The notes under the pieces were generated by a model. It did not search any database. It saw nothing but the letters and a program-made list of their open reading frames with translations, and was not told where the DNA came from. Shown piece after piece: positions 42,038 through 51,342 of a stretch of DNA of 64,000 bases; within the stretch, counting starts at the first letter, position 1, and each line of letters begins with the position of its first letter. Source of the stretch: Alphaproteobacteria bacterium (GTDB lineage: Bacteria; Pseudomonadota; Alphaproteobacteria; Reyranellales; Reyranellaceae); contig JAFKFL010000016.1 in NCBI GenBank assembly GCA_017308235.1, positions 62,001 through 126,000 on the forward strand, given 5' to 3'. The translations under genes and the position numbers were made by a program.

Positions 42038-44323
42038 TTGGCGGATGAATTGACCGACGGCGCGCTCCGGTACCATCGCATTCCTCGGCCGGGCAAAATC
42101 GAGGTCGTCCCGACCAAGCCTCTGGCGACCCAGCGTGACCTGTCGCTGGCCTACTCGCCGGGCGTTGCCGCCGCCTGCAACGAGATCGTGCGCGATCCGA
42201 CCACCGTCGCCGAGCTTACGGCGCGCGGCAATCTCGTGGCCGTCGTGACCAACGGCACCGCGGTCCTGGGCCTTGGCCCGATCGGGCCACTTGCCGCCAA
42301 GCCGGTGATGGAAGGCAAGGGTGTGCTGTTCAAGAAGTTCGCCGGCATCGACGTGTTCGACATCGAATTGGCCGAGCTCGACCAGGAAAAGCTGGTCGAC
42401 ATCGTGGCCGCCCTGGAGCCCACCTTCGGCGGCATCAATCTCGAGGACATCAAGGCGCCGGAATGCTTCTACGTCGAGCAGAAGCTGCGCGAGCGCATGG
42501 CCATTCCGGTATTTCACGACGATCAGCACGGCACCGCGATCATCGTTGGCGCGGCAGTGCTGAACGGGCTGTCGCTGGTCGGCAAGGATATCGCCAAGGT
42601 GAAGCTCGTCGTCTCCGGGGCGGGCGCGGCGGCGCTGTCCTGCCTCGGCATCCTCGAGAAGCTCGGCCTGCCGCGCGAGAATATGTGGGTTACCGATATC
42701 GCAGGCGTCGTCTGGAAGGGCCGCAATGAGCTGATGGATCCTTGGAAAGAGCGCTATGCCCGCGAAACGAAGGCGCGGACGCTCGCCGAGGTGATCGGCG
42801 ATGCCGATATCTTCCTTGGCCTTTCGGCCGCGAATGTCCTGAAGGGTGAGATGGTGGCCCGCATGGCGTCGGCGCCGCTGATCCTGGCGCTCGCCAACCC
42901 GAACCCCGAGATCAGCCCGGAGGCGGTTGCGGCGGTGCGCGATGACGCCATCATGGCGACGGGACGCAGCGACTATCCCAACCAGGTCAACAACGTCCTC
43001 TGCTTTCCCTACATCTTTCGCGGCGCTCTCGATGTCGGTGCAACGACCGTCAACGACGAGATGAAGATCGCCTGCGTGCGGGCGCTCGCTGAGCTCGCGC
43101 GCAAGGAGCCGTCGGAAGTGGTGGCCCGTGCCTTCGGCGATGCGGGCGGCGGTGGATTTGGGCCGAACCAGATCATTCCCAAGCCGTTCGACCCGCGCCT
43201 GATCGTGGAACTGGCACCTGCCGTCGCGAAGGCCGCGATCGACTCAGGCGTTGCCACCCGGCCGATCGCAGATTTCGACGCCTATCGCCAGCAGCTTAGC
43301 CAGTTCGTCTTCAAGTCCGGTCTTGCCATGCGCCCGGTCTTCGAGCAGGCACGGAGCGCGCCCAAGCGCGTGATCTTCAGCGCCGGCGAGGACGATCGCG
43401 TCCTGCGCGCAACTCAGATCATCCTCGACGAGCGGATCGCCGTGCCGATCCTGATTGGCCGGCCCGAGATCATCAATCGTCGGGCCGAGCGGCTCGGGCT
43501 GCGCTTCAAGCCGGGCGTCGATGTGCAGCTCATCGATCCTGCGAGCGACCCGCGCTACGACCGTTACTGGGGCTACTACCATAGCCTGATGGAGCGGCGT
43601 GGCGTGACCGAACCCACGGCACGCAACCTGGTGCGGTCCAGCCCGACCTTGATCGCCGCGCTGGCGGTGCGTCTGGGCGACGCCGACGCCATGATTGCCG
43701 GCGCCTACGGCCGCTTTCGCACGCATTTCAACCATGTCCGGCAGGTGATCGGCACGCGCGAGGGCGTGCACCGCATGGCCGGTCTCAGCCTGTTGGTGAT
43801 GCCGACACGTTCGCTCTTCATCGCCGACACCTACGTGAACGACGATCCAGATCCCGAGACACTGGCTGACATTACCCTTCTTGCCGCAGACGAGGTTCTG
43901 CGCTTCGGCGTCCAGCCCAAGGTCGCGCTGTTGTCCCATTCGCTGTTCGGCAGCTCCGACCATTCGTCGGCACGCAAGATGGCCGAGGCAGTGCAGGTCC
44001 TGCACCAGCGCGCGCCCTCCCTCGAGGTCGATGGCGAGATGCATGGCGATGCCGCCCTCGATCCCGAGATCCGGCGCAGTGTTTTTCCGAACTCGCGGCT
44101 GGCCGGCTCGGCCAACCTCGTTATCTGCCCCACGCTCGACTCCGCAAATATCGCCTTCAATCTCCTCAAGACGGCCGCTGATGGTCTCCATATCGGGCCG
44201 ATGCTGCTCGGCACCGCGCGGCCGGCGCACGTCCTCACGCCGTCGGTCACCGCCCGGGGCATCCTCAACATGACCGCACTCTCCGTGGTCGAGGCCCAGC
44301 GGCTTGCAGACGCCGAAGACTGA
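42038..44323 (+). CDS. maeB: NADP-dependent malic enzyme (MaeB type, with phosphotransacetylase-like domain)
   Basis: 761 residues from a TTG at 42038 with GGGAG 7 bases upstream; TTG 42008 is possible but has no site. Residues 1-430 are the malic enzyme: [12 protein letters not shown], the Lys/Asp set in [47 protein letters not shown] and NAD(P)-binding [10 protein letters not shown]. Residues 440-761 are a phosphotransacetylase-like domain that regulates but is not catalytic here. It decarboxylates malate to pyruvate with NADPH. Found 90 bases downstream of tRNA-Leu. Confidence 0.92.
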   Translation: MADELTDGALRYHRIPRPGKIEVVPTKPLATQRDLSLAYSPGVAAACNEIVRDPTTVAELTARGNLVAVVTNGTAVLGLGPIGPLAAKPVMEGKGVLFKKFAGIDVFDIELAELDQEKLVDIVAALEPTFGGINLEDIKAPECFYVEQKLRERMAIPVFHDDQHGTAIIVGAAVLNGLSLVGKDIAKVKLVVSGAGAAALSCLGILEKLGLPRENMWVTDIAGVVWKGRNELMDPWKERYARETKARTLAEVIGDADIFLGLSAANVLKGEMVARMASAPLILALANPNPEISPEAVAAVRDDAIMATGRSDYPNQVNNVLCFPYIFRGALDVGATTVNDEMKIACVRALAELARKEPSEVVARAFGDAGGGGFGPNQIIPKPFDPRLIVELAPAVAKAAIDSGVATRPIADFDAYRQQLSQFVFKSGLAMRPVFEQARSAPKRVIFSAGEDDRVLRATQIILDERIAVPILIGRPEIINRRAERLGLRFKPGVDVQLIDPASDPRYDRYWGYYHSLMERRGVTEPTARNLVRSSPTLIAALAVRLGDADAMIAGAYGRFRTHFNHVRQVIGTREGVHRMAGLSLLVMPTRSLFIADTYVNDDPDPETLADITLLAADEVLRFGVQPKVALLSHSLFGSSDHSSARKMAEAVQVLHQRAPSLEVDGEMHGDAALDPEIRRSVFPNSRLAGSANLVICPTLDSANIAFNLLKTAADGLHIGPMLLGTARPAHVLTPSVTARGILNMTALSVVEAQRLADAED

Positions 44324-44388
44324 GCCTGGTGGCGGTAACTCCGCTTCGAGCGGGCAGCGGGCTATCGTGTTCGCCGGGAGAACGCCAG

Positions 44389-44832
44389 ATGCGCTCATTT
44401 GCAGGGTTTGTCGGGCTGCTCATGACATTGCTCGTCGCGGTCAGCGTGTCCGCACAGAACAAGGTGCCCAGCGAGCGCTCGCTTGAAGCGTTGGTGAAGT
44501 CAACCTTGCTGAGCTGGAACGACGCCAATGTCACTGGCGAATATGCCGTGTTCCACGCCAAGCTTTCCAAGCCATTTCGTGACCAGTTTCCGACTTCCCG
44601 GCTAAAGGAAATCTTCAAGAAGTTTGCCGACGAGAATATCGATATTGCTGTCGTCGCGGCCATGAAACCGACCTACGATCCCGCACCGGTCGTCGACGAC
44701 AAGGGCAAACTGGTCGTGCACGGATATTTCCCGACTGAGCCACTGCGCGTGATCTTTGCACTTGAGTTCATTCCGTCCGACGGCGAATGGAAGCTCATCA
44801 GCATAAACGTCAAGACCGATAACCAATCGTAG
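44389..44832 (+). CDS. Secreted protein of unknown function
   Basis: 147 residues from the ATG at 44389 with GGGAG 8 bases upstream. Signal peptide 1-22 (FAGFVGLLMTLLVAVSVSA, cleavage at SAQ). The mature part, about 125 residues, is alpha+beta: ALVKSTLLSWNDANVTGEYAVF, then KEIFKKFADENIDIAVV, and RVIFALEFIPSDGEWKLISINV at the end. The final strands with a WKL-x-I-x-V pattern resemble the NTF2-like/DUF4019-type fold; this is only a structural guess. It lies between maeB and ivd with 9-65 base gaps. Confidence 0.6.
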   Translation: MRSFAGFVGLLMTLLVAVSVSAQNKVPSERSLEALVKSTLLSWNDANVTGEYAVFHAKLSKPFRDQFPTSRLKEIFKKFADENIDIAVVAAMKPTYDPAPVVDDKGKLVVHGYFPTEPLRVIFALEFIPSDGEWKLISINVKTDNQS

Positions 44833-44841
44833 GAACCGATC

Positions 44842-46014
44842 ATGATCCCCAATGCCATGCCGCCCTTCGATTTCGGGCTGGGCGAGACCGCAGACGCGCT
44901 GCGTGACCAGATCCAGCGTTTCTCTGCCGAGGAGGTGGCGCCGATCGCCGCCGAGATCGACAAGACCGATCGTTTCCCACGGGAGCTGTGGCCGCGAATG
45001 GGCGACCTGGGCCTGCACGGCATCACGGTCGAGGAAGAATATGGCGGAGCAGGGCTCGGCTACCTCGAACATGTCATTGCCGTCGAAGAGATAAGCCGCG
45101 CGTCGGCGGCGGTGGGATTGAGCTACGGCGCGCACTCCAATCTCTGCGTCAATCAGATCCGCCGAAACGGCAGTGACGAGCAGAAGAAGCGTTTCCTCCC
45201 CAAACTGGTCTCGGGCGAGCATGTCGGCAGCTTGGCCATGAGCGAGTCAGGTGCGGGCTCGGATGTCGTGTCGATGAAGCTGCGGGCCGACAAGAAGGGT
45301 GACCGCTACGTACTGAACGGCACCAAGATGTGGATCACCAACAGCCCCGACGCGCAGGTGATCGTGGTTTATGCCAAGACCGATCCTGCAGCCGGCTCGC
45401 GTGGGATCACGACCTTCATCGTCGAGACCGACCGCAAAGGCTTCACGGTCGCCCAGAAGCTCGACAAGATGGGTATGCGCGGCTCTTCCACCGGCGAACT
45501 GGTGTTCGAGGATTGCGAGATCCCGGAAGAGAATGTGCTGGGCGCCGTCGGCAAAGGCGTGAATGTGCTGATGAGCGGGCTCGACTATGAGCGCGCGGTG
45601 CTGGCGGCAGGACCGCTCGGCATCATGCAATCGGCGCTGGACATCGTCGTGCCCTACGTCCACGAGCGCAAGCAGTTCGGCCAGGCGATCGGCGAGTTCC
45701 AGCTCGTGCAGGGCAAGCTCGCCGACATGTACACCACCATGAATGCTTGCAAGGCCTACGTTTATGCCGTCGCCAAGGCCTGCGACCGCGGCCAGACCAC
45801 GCGCAAGGACTCGGCCGGTGCGATTCTCTACGCCGCCGAGAAGGCAACATTGGTCGCGCTCGATGCGATCCAGCTGCTGGGCGGCAATGGTTACATCAAC
45901 GACTATCCGACGGGACGCTTGTTGCGCGATGCCAAGCTCTATGAAATCGGCGCCGGCACGAGTGAAATCCGCCGCATGTTGATCGGCCGCGAACTTTTCG
46001 CCGAGACCGCGTGA
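44842..46014 (+). CDS. ivd: Isovaleryl-CoA dehydrogenase
   Basis: 390 residues. Acyl-CoA dehydrogenase fold: [48 protein letters not shown] and [14 protein letters not shown]. The catalytic Glu is in [18 protein letters not shown], the position characteristic of isovaleryl-CoA dehydrogenases rather than short/medium-chain enzymes. It oxidises isovaleryl-CoA from leucine to 3-methylcrotonyl-CoA, passing electrons to ETF. No methylcrotonyl carboxylase is visible in this window. Confidence 0.88.
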   Translation: MIPNAMPPFDFGLGETADALRDQIQRFSAEEVAPIAAEIDKTDRFPRELWPRMGDLGLHGITVEEEYGGAGLGYLEHVIAVEEISRASAAVGLSYGAHSNLCVNQIRRNGSDEQKKRFLPKLVSGEHVGSLAMSESGAGSDVVSMKLRADKKGDRYVLNGTKMWITNSPDAQVIVVYAKTDPAAGSRGITTFIVETDRKGFTVAQKLDKMGMRGSSTGELVFEDCEIPEENVLGAVGKGVNVLMSGLDYERAVLAAGPLGIMQSALDIVVPYVHERKQFGQAIGEFQLVQGKLADMYTTMNACKAYVYAVAKACDRGQTTRKDSAGAILYAAEKATLVALDAIQLLGGNGYINDYPTGRLLRDAKLYEIGAGTSEIRRMLIGRELFAETA

Positions 46015-46105
46015 TCTACTGGTCCAGCTACCATCGGTCGGCTTGATGGAAAGTCATTCAAGAGATTCATTTTTCGTCGACGCATCGCAGTTCTAGCTTC
46101 GAGGC

Positions 46106-46549
46106 ATGGCAAGTGTTGATGCGCCTCCGGGGTTCGAACCGCTGTTCCGCAGCAGCCCGTTCCTCGATCATCTCGGCCCCTTCTTCATGCGAAAAGCGGA
46201 AGATGGCACCTTCGTCGTGGGGTTGCGGGTCTTGCCCTGCCACGCCAACGGCCGGGGCGGCGCCCACGGCGGGCTGTTGATGACCCTTTGCGACATCGCG
46301 CTTGGCTATCGCACGACGGCGAGTGCCAATCCCCGGCCCATGCTGACAACCGCGAGCGTGACGACCGACTTCGCCGGTGCCGCCAAAGTTGGCGACTGGA
46401 TCGAGGCCCATGTCGACGTGCAAAAGGTCGGAGGCCGCCTAGCGTTCGCCAACTGCTACGTTGTGTGCGACGGCCAGCGGATCGTGCACGCCAGCGCCGT
46501 CTTCGCACGTACCGGCGATAGGGTGGACCGGGTAGCGCAAAGCCATTGA
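46106..46549 (+). CDS. PaaI-type hotdog thioesterase
   Basis: 147 residues. 4HBT hotdog fold: CHANGRGGAHGGLLMTLCDIALG, with HGG-type catalytic loop, then TTASVTTDFAGAAKVGDWIEA. It hydrolyses acyl-CoA; likely used in fatty or branched acyl metabolism with the ligase gene next door. Ends 14 bases before the palindrome that controls the TetR and ligase unit. Confidence 0.82.
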   Translation: MASVDAPPGFEPLFRSSPFLDHLGPFFMRKAEDGTFVVGLRVLPCHANGRGGAHGGLLMTLCDIALGYRTTASANPRPMLTTASVTTDFAGAAKVGDWIEAHVDVQKVGGRLAFANCYVVCDGQRIVHASAVFARTGDRVDRVAQSH

Positions 46550-46563
46550 CGGGAGGGACCAGC

Positions 46564-46588
46564 GTTCCGTACACAGTGTGTACAGAAC
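46564..46588. promoter_or_regulatory. 25-bp palindromic operator of the TetR-acyl-CoA ligase operon
   Basis: GTTC-c-GTACACA-G-TGTGTAC-a-GAAC: 11 of 12 base pairs are symmetric about the central G (46576), only the c/a pair is not. It ends 3 bases before the TetR start at 46592, so the repressor bound here would block transcription initiation and possibly ribosome loading. No other Shine-Dalgarno is at a usable distance (GGGAGGG at 46551 is 35 bases away). Confidence 0.7.
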
Positions 46589-46591
46589 ATC

Positions 46592-47215
46592 ATGCCCCGC
46601 TATCTTACTGAACAGGATATTGCCGACTTCCGCGCCGAACTCTGTAAGGTCGCGACCGAGCGATTCGCGCGTTTCGGCTACGAAGGCGTCACCATGCGCC
46701 AGCTTGCTGAGGCGCTGGGCTGCAGTCCCAAGACGCCTTACCGCTATTTCAAGGACAAGGCCGATATCCTGGCCACGGTGCGCGCGCAGGCCTTCGGTCG
46801 GTTTGCCGATGCACTTGAGAAGGCTGCTGCTGCTGCGCCCGACCTCGGAAGCCGGGGCCGGCTGATAGGCGAGGCCTATCTCGGTTTCGCCCTCAAGAAC
46901 CCACACGCCTATCGCATCATGTTCGACATCGATGCGCCGATCGATGGGGCCCATCCCGAGCTAGGGCCACAAGCTGAACGGGCGGCCCGATACATCACGC
47001 GCAGCGCCGAGGAGATGGCACAAGCGGGCGTGATCGACGCTGACCCTATCCTGTTCGGCTGGACGAACTGGGCGGCATTGCACGGCATCGTCATGCTGCA
47101 CCAGGCGGGCATGTTATCGCACGGGCCCGACTACAAGGCCCTGGCCAGCTTCTATGGCTCGACGGTCATGAAAGGCGCGGCAGCAGTGGATCGAAAGAAA
47201 GGGAGGAAGCGATGA
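46592..47215 (+). CDS. TetR family transcriptional regulator of the acyl-CoA ligase operon
   Basis: 207 residues. HTH about 15-58: LCKVATERFARFGYEGVTMR, then QLAEALGCSPKTPYRYFKDK. C-terminal domain of the TetR_C_33 type (YRIMFDIDAPID, WAALHGIVMLHQAGML), which senses acyl-CoA or fatty acids in several relatives. Likely autorepresses through the palindrome at 46564-46588. Its stop overlaps the ligase ATG (ATGA at 47212-47215), so regulator and ligase are one operon. Confidence 0.88.
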   Translation: MPRYLTEQDIADFRAELCKVATERFARFGYEGVTMRQLAEALGCSPKTPYRYFKDKADILATVRAQAFGRFADALEKAAAAAPDLGSRGRLIGEAYLGFALKNPHAYRIMFDIDAPIDGAHPELGPQAERAARYITRSAEEMAQAGVIDADPILFGWTNWAALHGIVMLHQAGMLSHGPDYKALASFYGSTVMKGAAAVDRKKGRKR

Positions 47216-48747
47216 CGGCAGGCGTCACCTCAGGCGAACGCTTCCGGAGTTGGGCCGACATCCAAGCCAATGCGGCACGCGGTGCCGGTGGCCTCGCCGC
47301 TCTGGGTGTTGGGGAGGATGACAGCGTCGCCCTGATGCTGCGCAACGACTTCGCGACCTTCGAGGTCAACATGGCGGCCGGCCAGCTCGGCGCTTACGCC
47401 GTGCCGATCAACTGGCATTTCACCGCGGACGAGGCGGGTTACATCCTGCGTGACTGCGCGGCCAAGGTCCTTGTCGCTCACGCCGACTTGCTGGCTGGCA
47501 TCGCGCCGGGCATTCCAGCGGGCGTCAAGGTGCTGGTTGTGCCGACACCATCGGAGATCGCCGATGCCTATGGTGTGCCGGCGGAACAACGGCAGGGGCG
47601 GGCGGATTCGCAGACCTGGGGGGCCTTCGTGGCGGCAAACGTGGCCAACACGGCGCCGCCCAAGCTCTCGCGCGGAAGCATGATATACACCTCTGGTACG
47701 ACGGGGCGACCCAAGGGCGTGCGGCGCGCGCCCAGCTCGCCCGAACTGCAAGCCGCCAGCGCGACGGATGTCGCCCGCTACTGGGGACTGCTCGCCGATC
47801 CTTCGACCGTCGTGCTGATGAACGGGCCGATGTACCACTCCGCGCCGGCGGCCTACGGCATGGTGAGCGCCCGACTCGCTCTCCCCATCGTGCTGCAGCC
47901 GCGTTTCGACGCCGAGGATATGTTGCAGCTGATCGCCAGGCACCGCGTCAGCCATATGCATATCGTGCCGACCATGTTCGTGCGCCTGCTGCGCCTGCCG
48001 GCCGAGGTGCGCCAGCGCTACGACCTTTCCTCGCTGAGTTGGATCACCCATGGGGCGGCGCCCTGCGCGCCCGCCGTGAAGCGCCAGATGATTGAGTGGT
48101 GGGGGCCGATCATCAACGAGTACTACGGTGCGACCGAGACCGGCATCGTGGTCTGGCACGATTCGCACGAGGCCCTGAAGAAGCCTGGCACAGTAGGGAA
48201 GGTCGTCGAGGACGCCATCCTGCGCATCGTGGACGAGCAGGGCCGTGACGTGAAGCAGGGCGAGATCGGCGAGATCTATGTGCGCGGCCCGCATCTTTCG
48301 GAGTTCACCTATAACAATGATGACGCCAAGCGGCGCGACGTGGCGCTAGGCGATCTCGTGACGGTCGGCGATGTCGGCTACCAGGACGCTGACGGCTATA
48401 TTTTCCTGTGCGATCGCAAGCGCGACATGATCATCTCGGGTGGCGTCAACATCTATCCGGCCGAGATCGAGTCGGCCCTGATCCAGATGCCGGGCGTGCG
48501 CGACTGCGCTGTGTTCGGCATTCCCGATGAGGAGTACGGCGAGCAGATCTGCGCTCATGTCGAGCCGCTTGCCGGAGAGGCGATCGATGCTGCGTCAGTG
48601 CGTGCCTATCTCGCCCAGCATCTCGCACGCTACAAGGTGCCGAAAGTGATCGAGCTCAGCACCGCGCTGCCGCGCGAGGATTCGGGCAAGATCTTCAAAC
48701 GCAAGCTGCGGGCCCCATATTGGGAGAAGGCGGGACGCAGCATCTGA
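47212..48747 (+). CDS. AMP-forming acyl-CoA ligase
   Basis: 511 residues, ANL superfamily. [16 protein letters not shown] is the P-loop signature (about 155-170), YYGATETGI the A5 motif, [31 protein letters not shown]-type A7/A8 hinge region is present as [20 protein letters not shown], and the catalytic Lys is in [11 protein letters not shown]. It is a FadD-like activator of medium/long or branched carboxylic acids. Follows the TetR gene with coupling; the thioesterase lies just upstream. Confidence 0.88.
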   Translation: [511 protein letters not shown]

Positions 48748-48754
48748 GGAACCG

Positions 48755-49429
48755 ATGGCCGATGACGACGTCACCCTTTTCGGCAAGCTCAAAAGCAAGC
48801 TGATCGACACCAAGCAGAAATGGGCGGAAGACGGGCGCCTGCTTACGGGCGCCACTGCCGCGCCCAGCCAGCGTCTGCCACCCGGCCAGCGCCTCGTCGA
48901 GACCTGGCCGGTGCTCGACCTTGGCGTCCAGCCCGAGATTCCTCTTAATGCCTGGCGCCTTTTTGTCGATGGCGAGGTGGAGCAGCCCGCGAGCTGGAAG
49001 TGGGGCGAGTTCACGGACCTGCCGAAGACGACACTCACGACCGATATCCACTGCGTGACGGCATGGTCGCGTTACGACAACCGGTGGGAGGGTGTGAGCG
49101 CGCGCGAGCTGCTGAGACAGGTGAAGCCTAAGGCCGAAGCGCAACACGTCATCTTCCATTCCTACGACACCTACACGACCAACGTGCCGCTCGCGGATTT
49201 CGCCGCCGAGGACGTGCTTCTGGCCTGGAGCTGGAACGGAGAGCCGATCAGCCGAGAGCACGGCGGCCCGCTGCGTGTTGTCATGCCCAAGCTCTACTTC
49301 TGGAAGAGCGCCAAGTGGATCAAGCGCATCGAGTTCTCCCAGCTCGACAAACCTGGCTTCTGGGAAGTCCGGGGTTATCATAACTATGGCGATCCCTGGC
49401 GCGAGCAGCGCTACGACGAGGAGACTTGA
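48755..49429 (+). CDS. Sulfite oxidase-like molybdopterin protein, no signal
   Basis: 224 residues. Sulfite-oxidase fold (YuiH/YedY-related) with the Moco-binding Cys in TTDIHCVTAWSRYDN and HSYDTYTTNVPLAD. No signal peptide and no dimerisation domain, so a cytosolic single-domain protein. Function of this subfamily is unknown; YedY-type proteins reduce methionine sulfoxide. Starts 8 bases after the ligase and ends directly against the glutathione peroxidase start (TGA then ATG with no gap). Confidence 0.82.
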   Translation: MADDDVTLFGKLKSKLIDTKQKWAEDGRLLTGATAAPSQRLPPGQRLVETWPVLDLGVQPEIPLNAWRLFVDGEVEQPASWKWGEFTDLPKTTLTTDIHCVTAWSRYDNRWEGVSARELLRQVKPKAEAQHVIFHSYDTYTTNVPLADFAAEDVLLAWSWNGEPISREHGGPLRVVMPKLYFWKSAKWIKRIEFSQLDKPGFWEVRGYHNYGDPWREQRYDEET

Positions 49430-49912
49430 ATGGCATCGGCGCATGATTTCAGTTTCACCACCATCGACAACAAGCCGCTCGACATGAAGAGCTTCGCCGG
49501 CAAGGCGGTGCTGCTCGTGAACGTCGCGTCGTTCTGCGGGTTCACGCCGCAATACAAGGAGCTGCAGAAGCTGCACGAGACTTACGGCCCCAAGGGTCTG
49601 GTGGTGCTGGGTGTGCCGTCTAACGACTTTGGCGCCCAGGAGCCCAAGGGTGAGCCCGAGATCGCCAGTTTCTGCGAGAAGAACTATGGCGTCACCTTCC
49701 CGATGACGTCGAAGCAGAAGGTCGTCGGCATGGACGCGCACGGCCTTTATCAGTGGATTTCGGGCGAAGCCGGTGAAGCAGCGGCGCCCAAGTGGAATTT
49801 CCACAAATACCTGATCGACAAGAACGGCAAGCTCGCCGGTGCGTGGCCCAGCAAGGTCGGGCCCCTGGCGCCTGAAATCACGGGCGCCGTTCAAATGGCG
49901 CTGGCTGGTTAA
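49430..49912 (+). CDS. Glutathione peroxidase (Cys type)
   Basis: 160 residues. GPx fold with peroxidatic Cys36 in NVASFCGFTPQY (a selenocysteine in animal enzymes), Gln in NDFGAQEP and Trp in KWNFHKYLID. Reduces hydroperoxides with glutathione or thioredoxin. It is adjacent to the sulfite-oxidase-like gene, pointing to an oxidative-stress role. Its TAA shares the TTAA overlap (49909-49912) with the convergent uracil-DNA glycosylase stop. Confidence 0.9.
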   Translation: MASAHDFSFTTIDNKPLDMKSFAGKAVLLVNVASFCGFTPQYKELQKLHETYGPKGLVVLGVPSNDFGAQEPKGEPEIASFCEKNYGVTFPMTSKQKVVGMDAHGLYQWISGEAGEAAAPKWNFHKYLIDKNGKLAGAWPSKVGPLAPEITGAVQMALAG

Positions 49913-50562
49913 TTCGCCGGTATCGCTTGCCGGATCTTCTCGAACACGTCGTGGAACATCTCGGTCGTGAGGCGGCCGGTGTTCGTGTTGTAGCGCGAGC
50001 AATGATAGCTGTCGGCGAGCTGCAGGCCGGTGGGAAGGGCATGCAGCCGGCCGTGAACAAAGGGGAAGGCGCCGGCAGGGCGGACGGTGAGGGCGCGCAG
50101 GATCTGGTCGTGTGCTCCCTTGCCCAACGCCAGGATCATCTTGAGGTTCGGCATGACCGCCAGCTCGGCCTGAAGGAACGGCCGACAGGCAGAGAATTCG
50201 ATCGGCAACGGCTTGTTCTCAGGCGGCAGGCAGCGCACCGCATTGGCAATGCGGCAATCGAGCAGGCGCAGCCCGTCGTTCGGATCGGCCCGGTAGGTGC
50301 CCTGGGCGAAGCCGAACTTCAGGAGTGTGGCGTAGAGCAGGTCGCCGGCATAGTCGCCGGTGAAGGGGCGGCCGGTGCGATTGGCGCCCTTCATGCCGGG
50401 CGCGAGACCCACGATCAGCAGGCGTGCCTCGAGGTCGCCGAAGGATCGGACTGGCGCATTGCCCCAATCGGGATATTTGGCCTGTAGCTCGTGGCGAAAG
50501 GCCTCGAGCCGCGGACAGCGCGGACAGTCGAGCGGAGGCTCGTCGAAACGCGGAGCGACCAC
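49909..50562 (-). CDS. Family 5 uracil-DNA glycosylase (UdgB type)
   Basis: 217 residues. Motif 1 GLAPGMKGANRTGRPFTGDYAG is family 5 specific, motif 2 is DSYHCSRYNTNTGRLT. Paired Cys in CPRCPRL and CRIANAVRCLPP fit the [4Fe-4S] cluster of this group. The usual HPS is HCS here. It removes uracil and hypoxanthine from DNA. Follows the NYN gene (12 bases) and is probably in its operon. Confidence 0.85.
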   Translation of the reverse strand: MVAPRFDEPPLDCPRCPRLEAFRHELQAKYPDWGNAPVRSFGDLEARLLIVGLAPGMKGANRTGRPFTGDYAGDLLYATLLKFGFAQGTYRADPNDGLRLLDCRIANAVRCLPPENKPLPIEFSACRPFLQAELAVMPNLKMILALGKGAHDQILRALTVRPAGAFPFVHGRLHALPTGLQLADSYHCSRYNTNTGRLTTEMFHDVFEKIRQAIPAN

Positions 50563-50573
50563 AGCGCCGTTAG

Positions 50574-51200
50574 CTACGCCGTGCGCATCAGATGTTCGTG
50601 TGGTCCGTCCTCGAGCGAATCGGTATTGGGACTGCCGGAGACCGCCGGTCGGGCCGCGCGCTCTGATGGATTGCGCGCGATCAGCGGCGCGAGCTCCGAC
50701 AGCTCGATGAAATCGTCCGCCTGGCGACGCAGCTCGTCCGCCACCATTGGCGGCGCCGACTTGATGGTGCTCACGACCGAAACCCTGAGACCCCTGCGCT
50801 GCACGGCCTCGACCAGCCGGCGGAAGTCACCGTCGCCGGAGAACAGGATCACATGGTCCAGATGCTCGGCCATTTCCAGCACGTCGATGGCCAGCTCGAT
50901 GTCCATGTTGCCCTTGATCTTGCGGCGACCCATGGCATCGGTGAATTCCTTGGTCGGCTTGGTGACCATGGTATAGCCGTTGTAATCGAGCCAATCGATC
51001 AGCGGCCGGATCGGTGAATATTCCTGATCTTCGACAAGGGCGGTATAGTAGTAGGCGCGAACCAGCCGGCCCTTCTCGCGGAACACCTTGAGCAAGCGGC
51101 GATAGTCGATATCGAAACCAAGCGCACGCGCGGCCGAGTAAAGATTGGCGCCGTCGATGAAGAGCGCCACGCGCTCGTTCTCGTAAAAATTGCCTTTCAT
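50574..51200 (-). CDS. NYN domain (LabA/DUF88) nuclease-like protein
   Basis: 208 residues. PIN-like NYN fold: VALFIDGANLYSAARALGFD (first catalytic Asp), GNMDIELAIDVLEMAEHLDHVILFSGDGDF (second Asp pair) and GLRVSVVSTIKSAP. LabA-type proteins act in RNA metabolism. The ATG at 51200 is divergent from folK. Probably cotranscribed with the uracil-DNA glycosylase. Confidence 0.85.
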   Translation of the reverse strand: MKGNFYENERVALFIDGANLYSAARALGFDIDYRRLLKVFREKGRLVRAYYYTALVEDQEYSPIRPLIDWLDYNGYTMVTKPTKEFTDAMGRRKIKGNMDIELAIDVLEMAEHLDHVILFSGDGDFRRLVEAVQRRGLRVSVVSTIKSAPPMVADELRRQADDFIELSELAPLIARNPSERAARPAVSGSPNTDSLEDGPHEHLMRTA

Positions 51201-51251
51201 GGCCTTTTATCCTTTGTTGAATATACGCAGAGGGAGCGGACGAAATTATAA

Positions 51252-51290
51252 GCAACAGGAGGCTGATAATCCACACCTCTCCTGTATTGC
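51252..51290. promoter_or_regulatory. Inverted repeat between the NYN and folK genes
   Basis: ACAGGAG (51255-51261) and CTCCTGT (51279-51285) are exact inverted copies; GCA and TGC extend them with a 2-base bulge. A T-rich stretch follows on the plus strand. It sits in the 142-base divergent region and could be an operator or a leader hairpin. Confidence 0.35.
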
Positions 51291-51342
51291 TTTAACTTTA
51301 GGGCATTATCCCATTGATCACAACCGGTTAAAGGTAGGGCCT

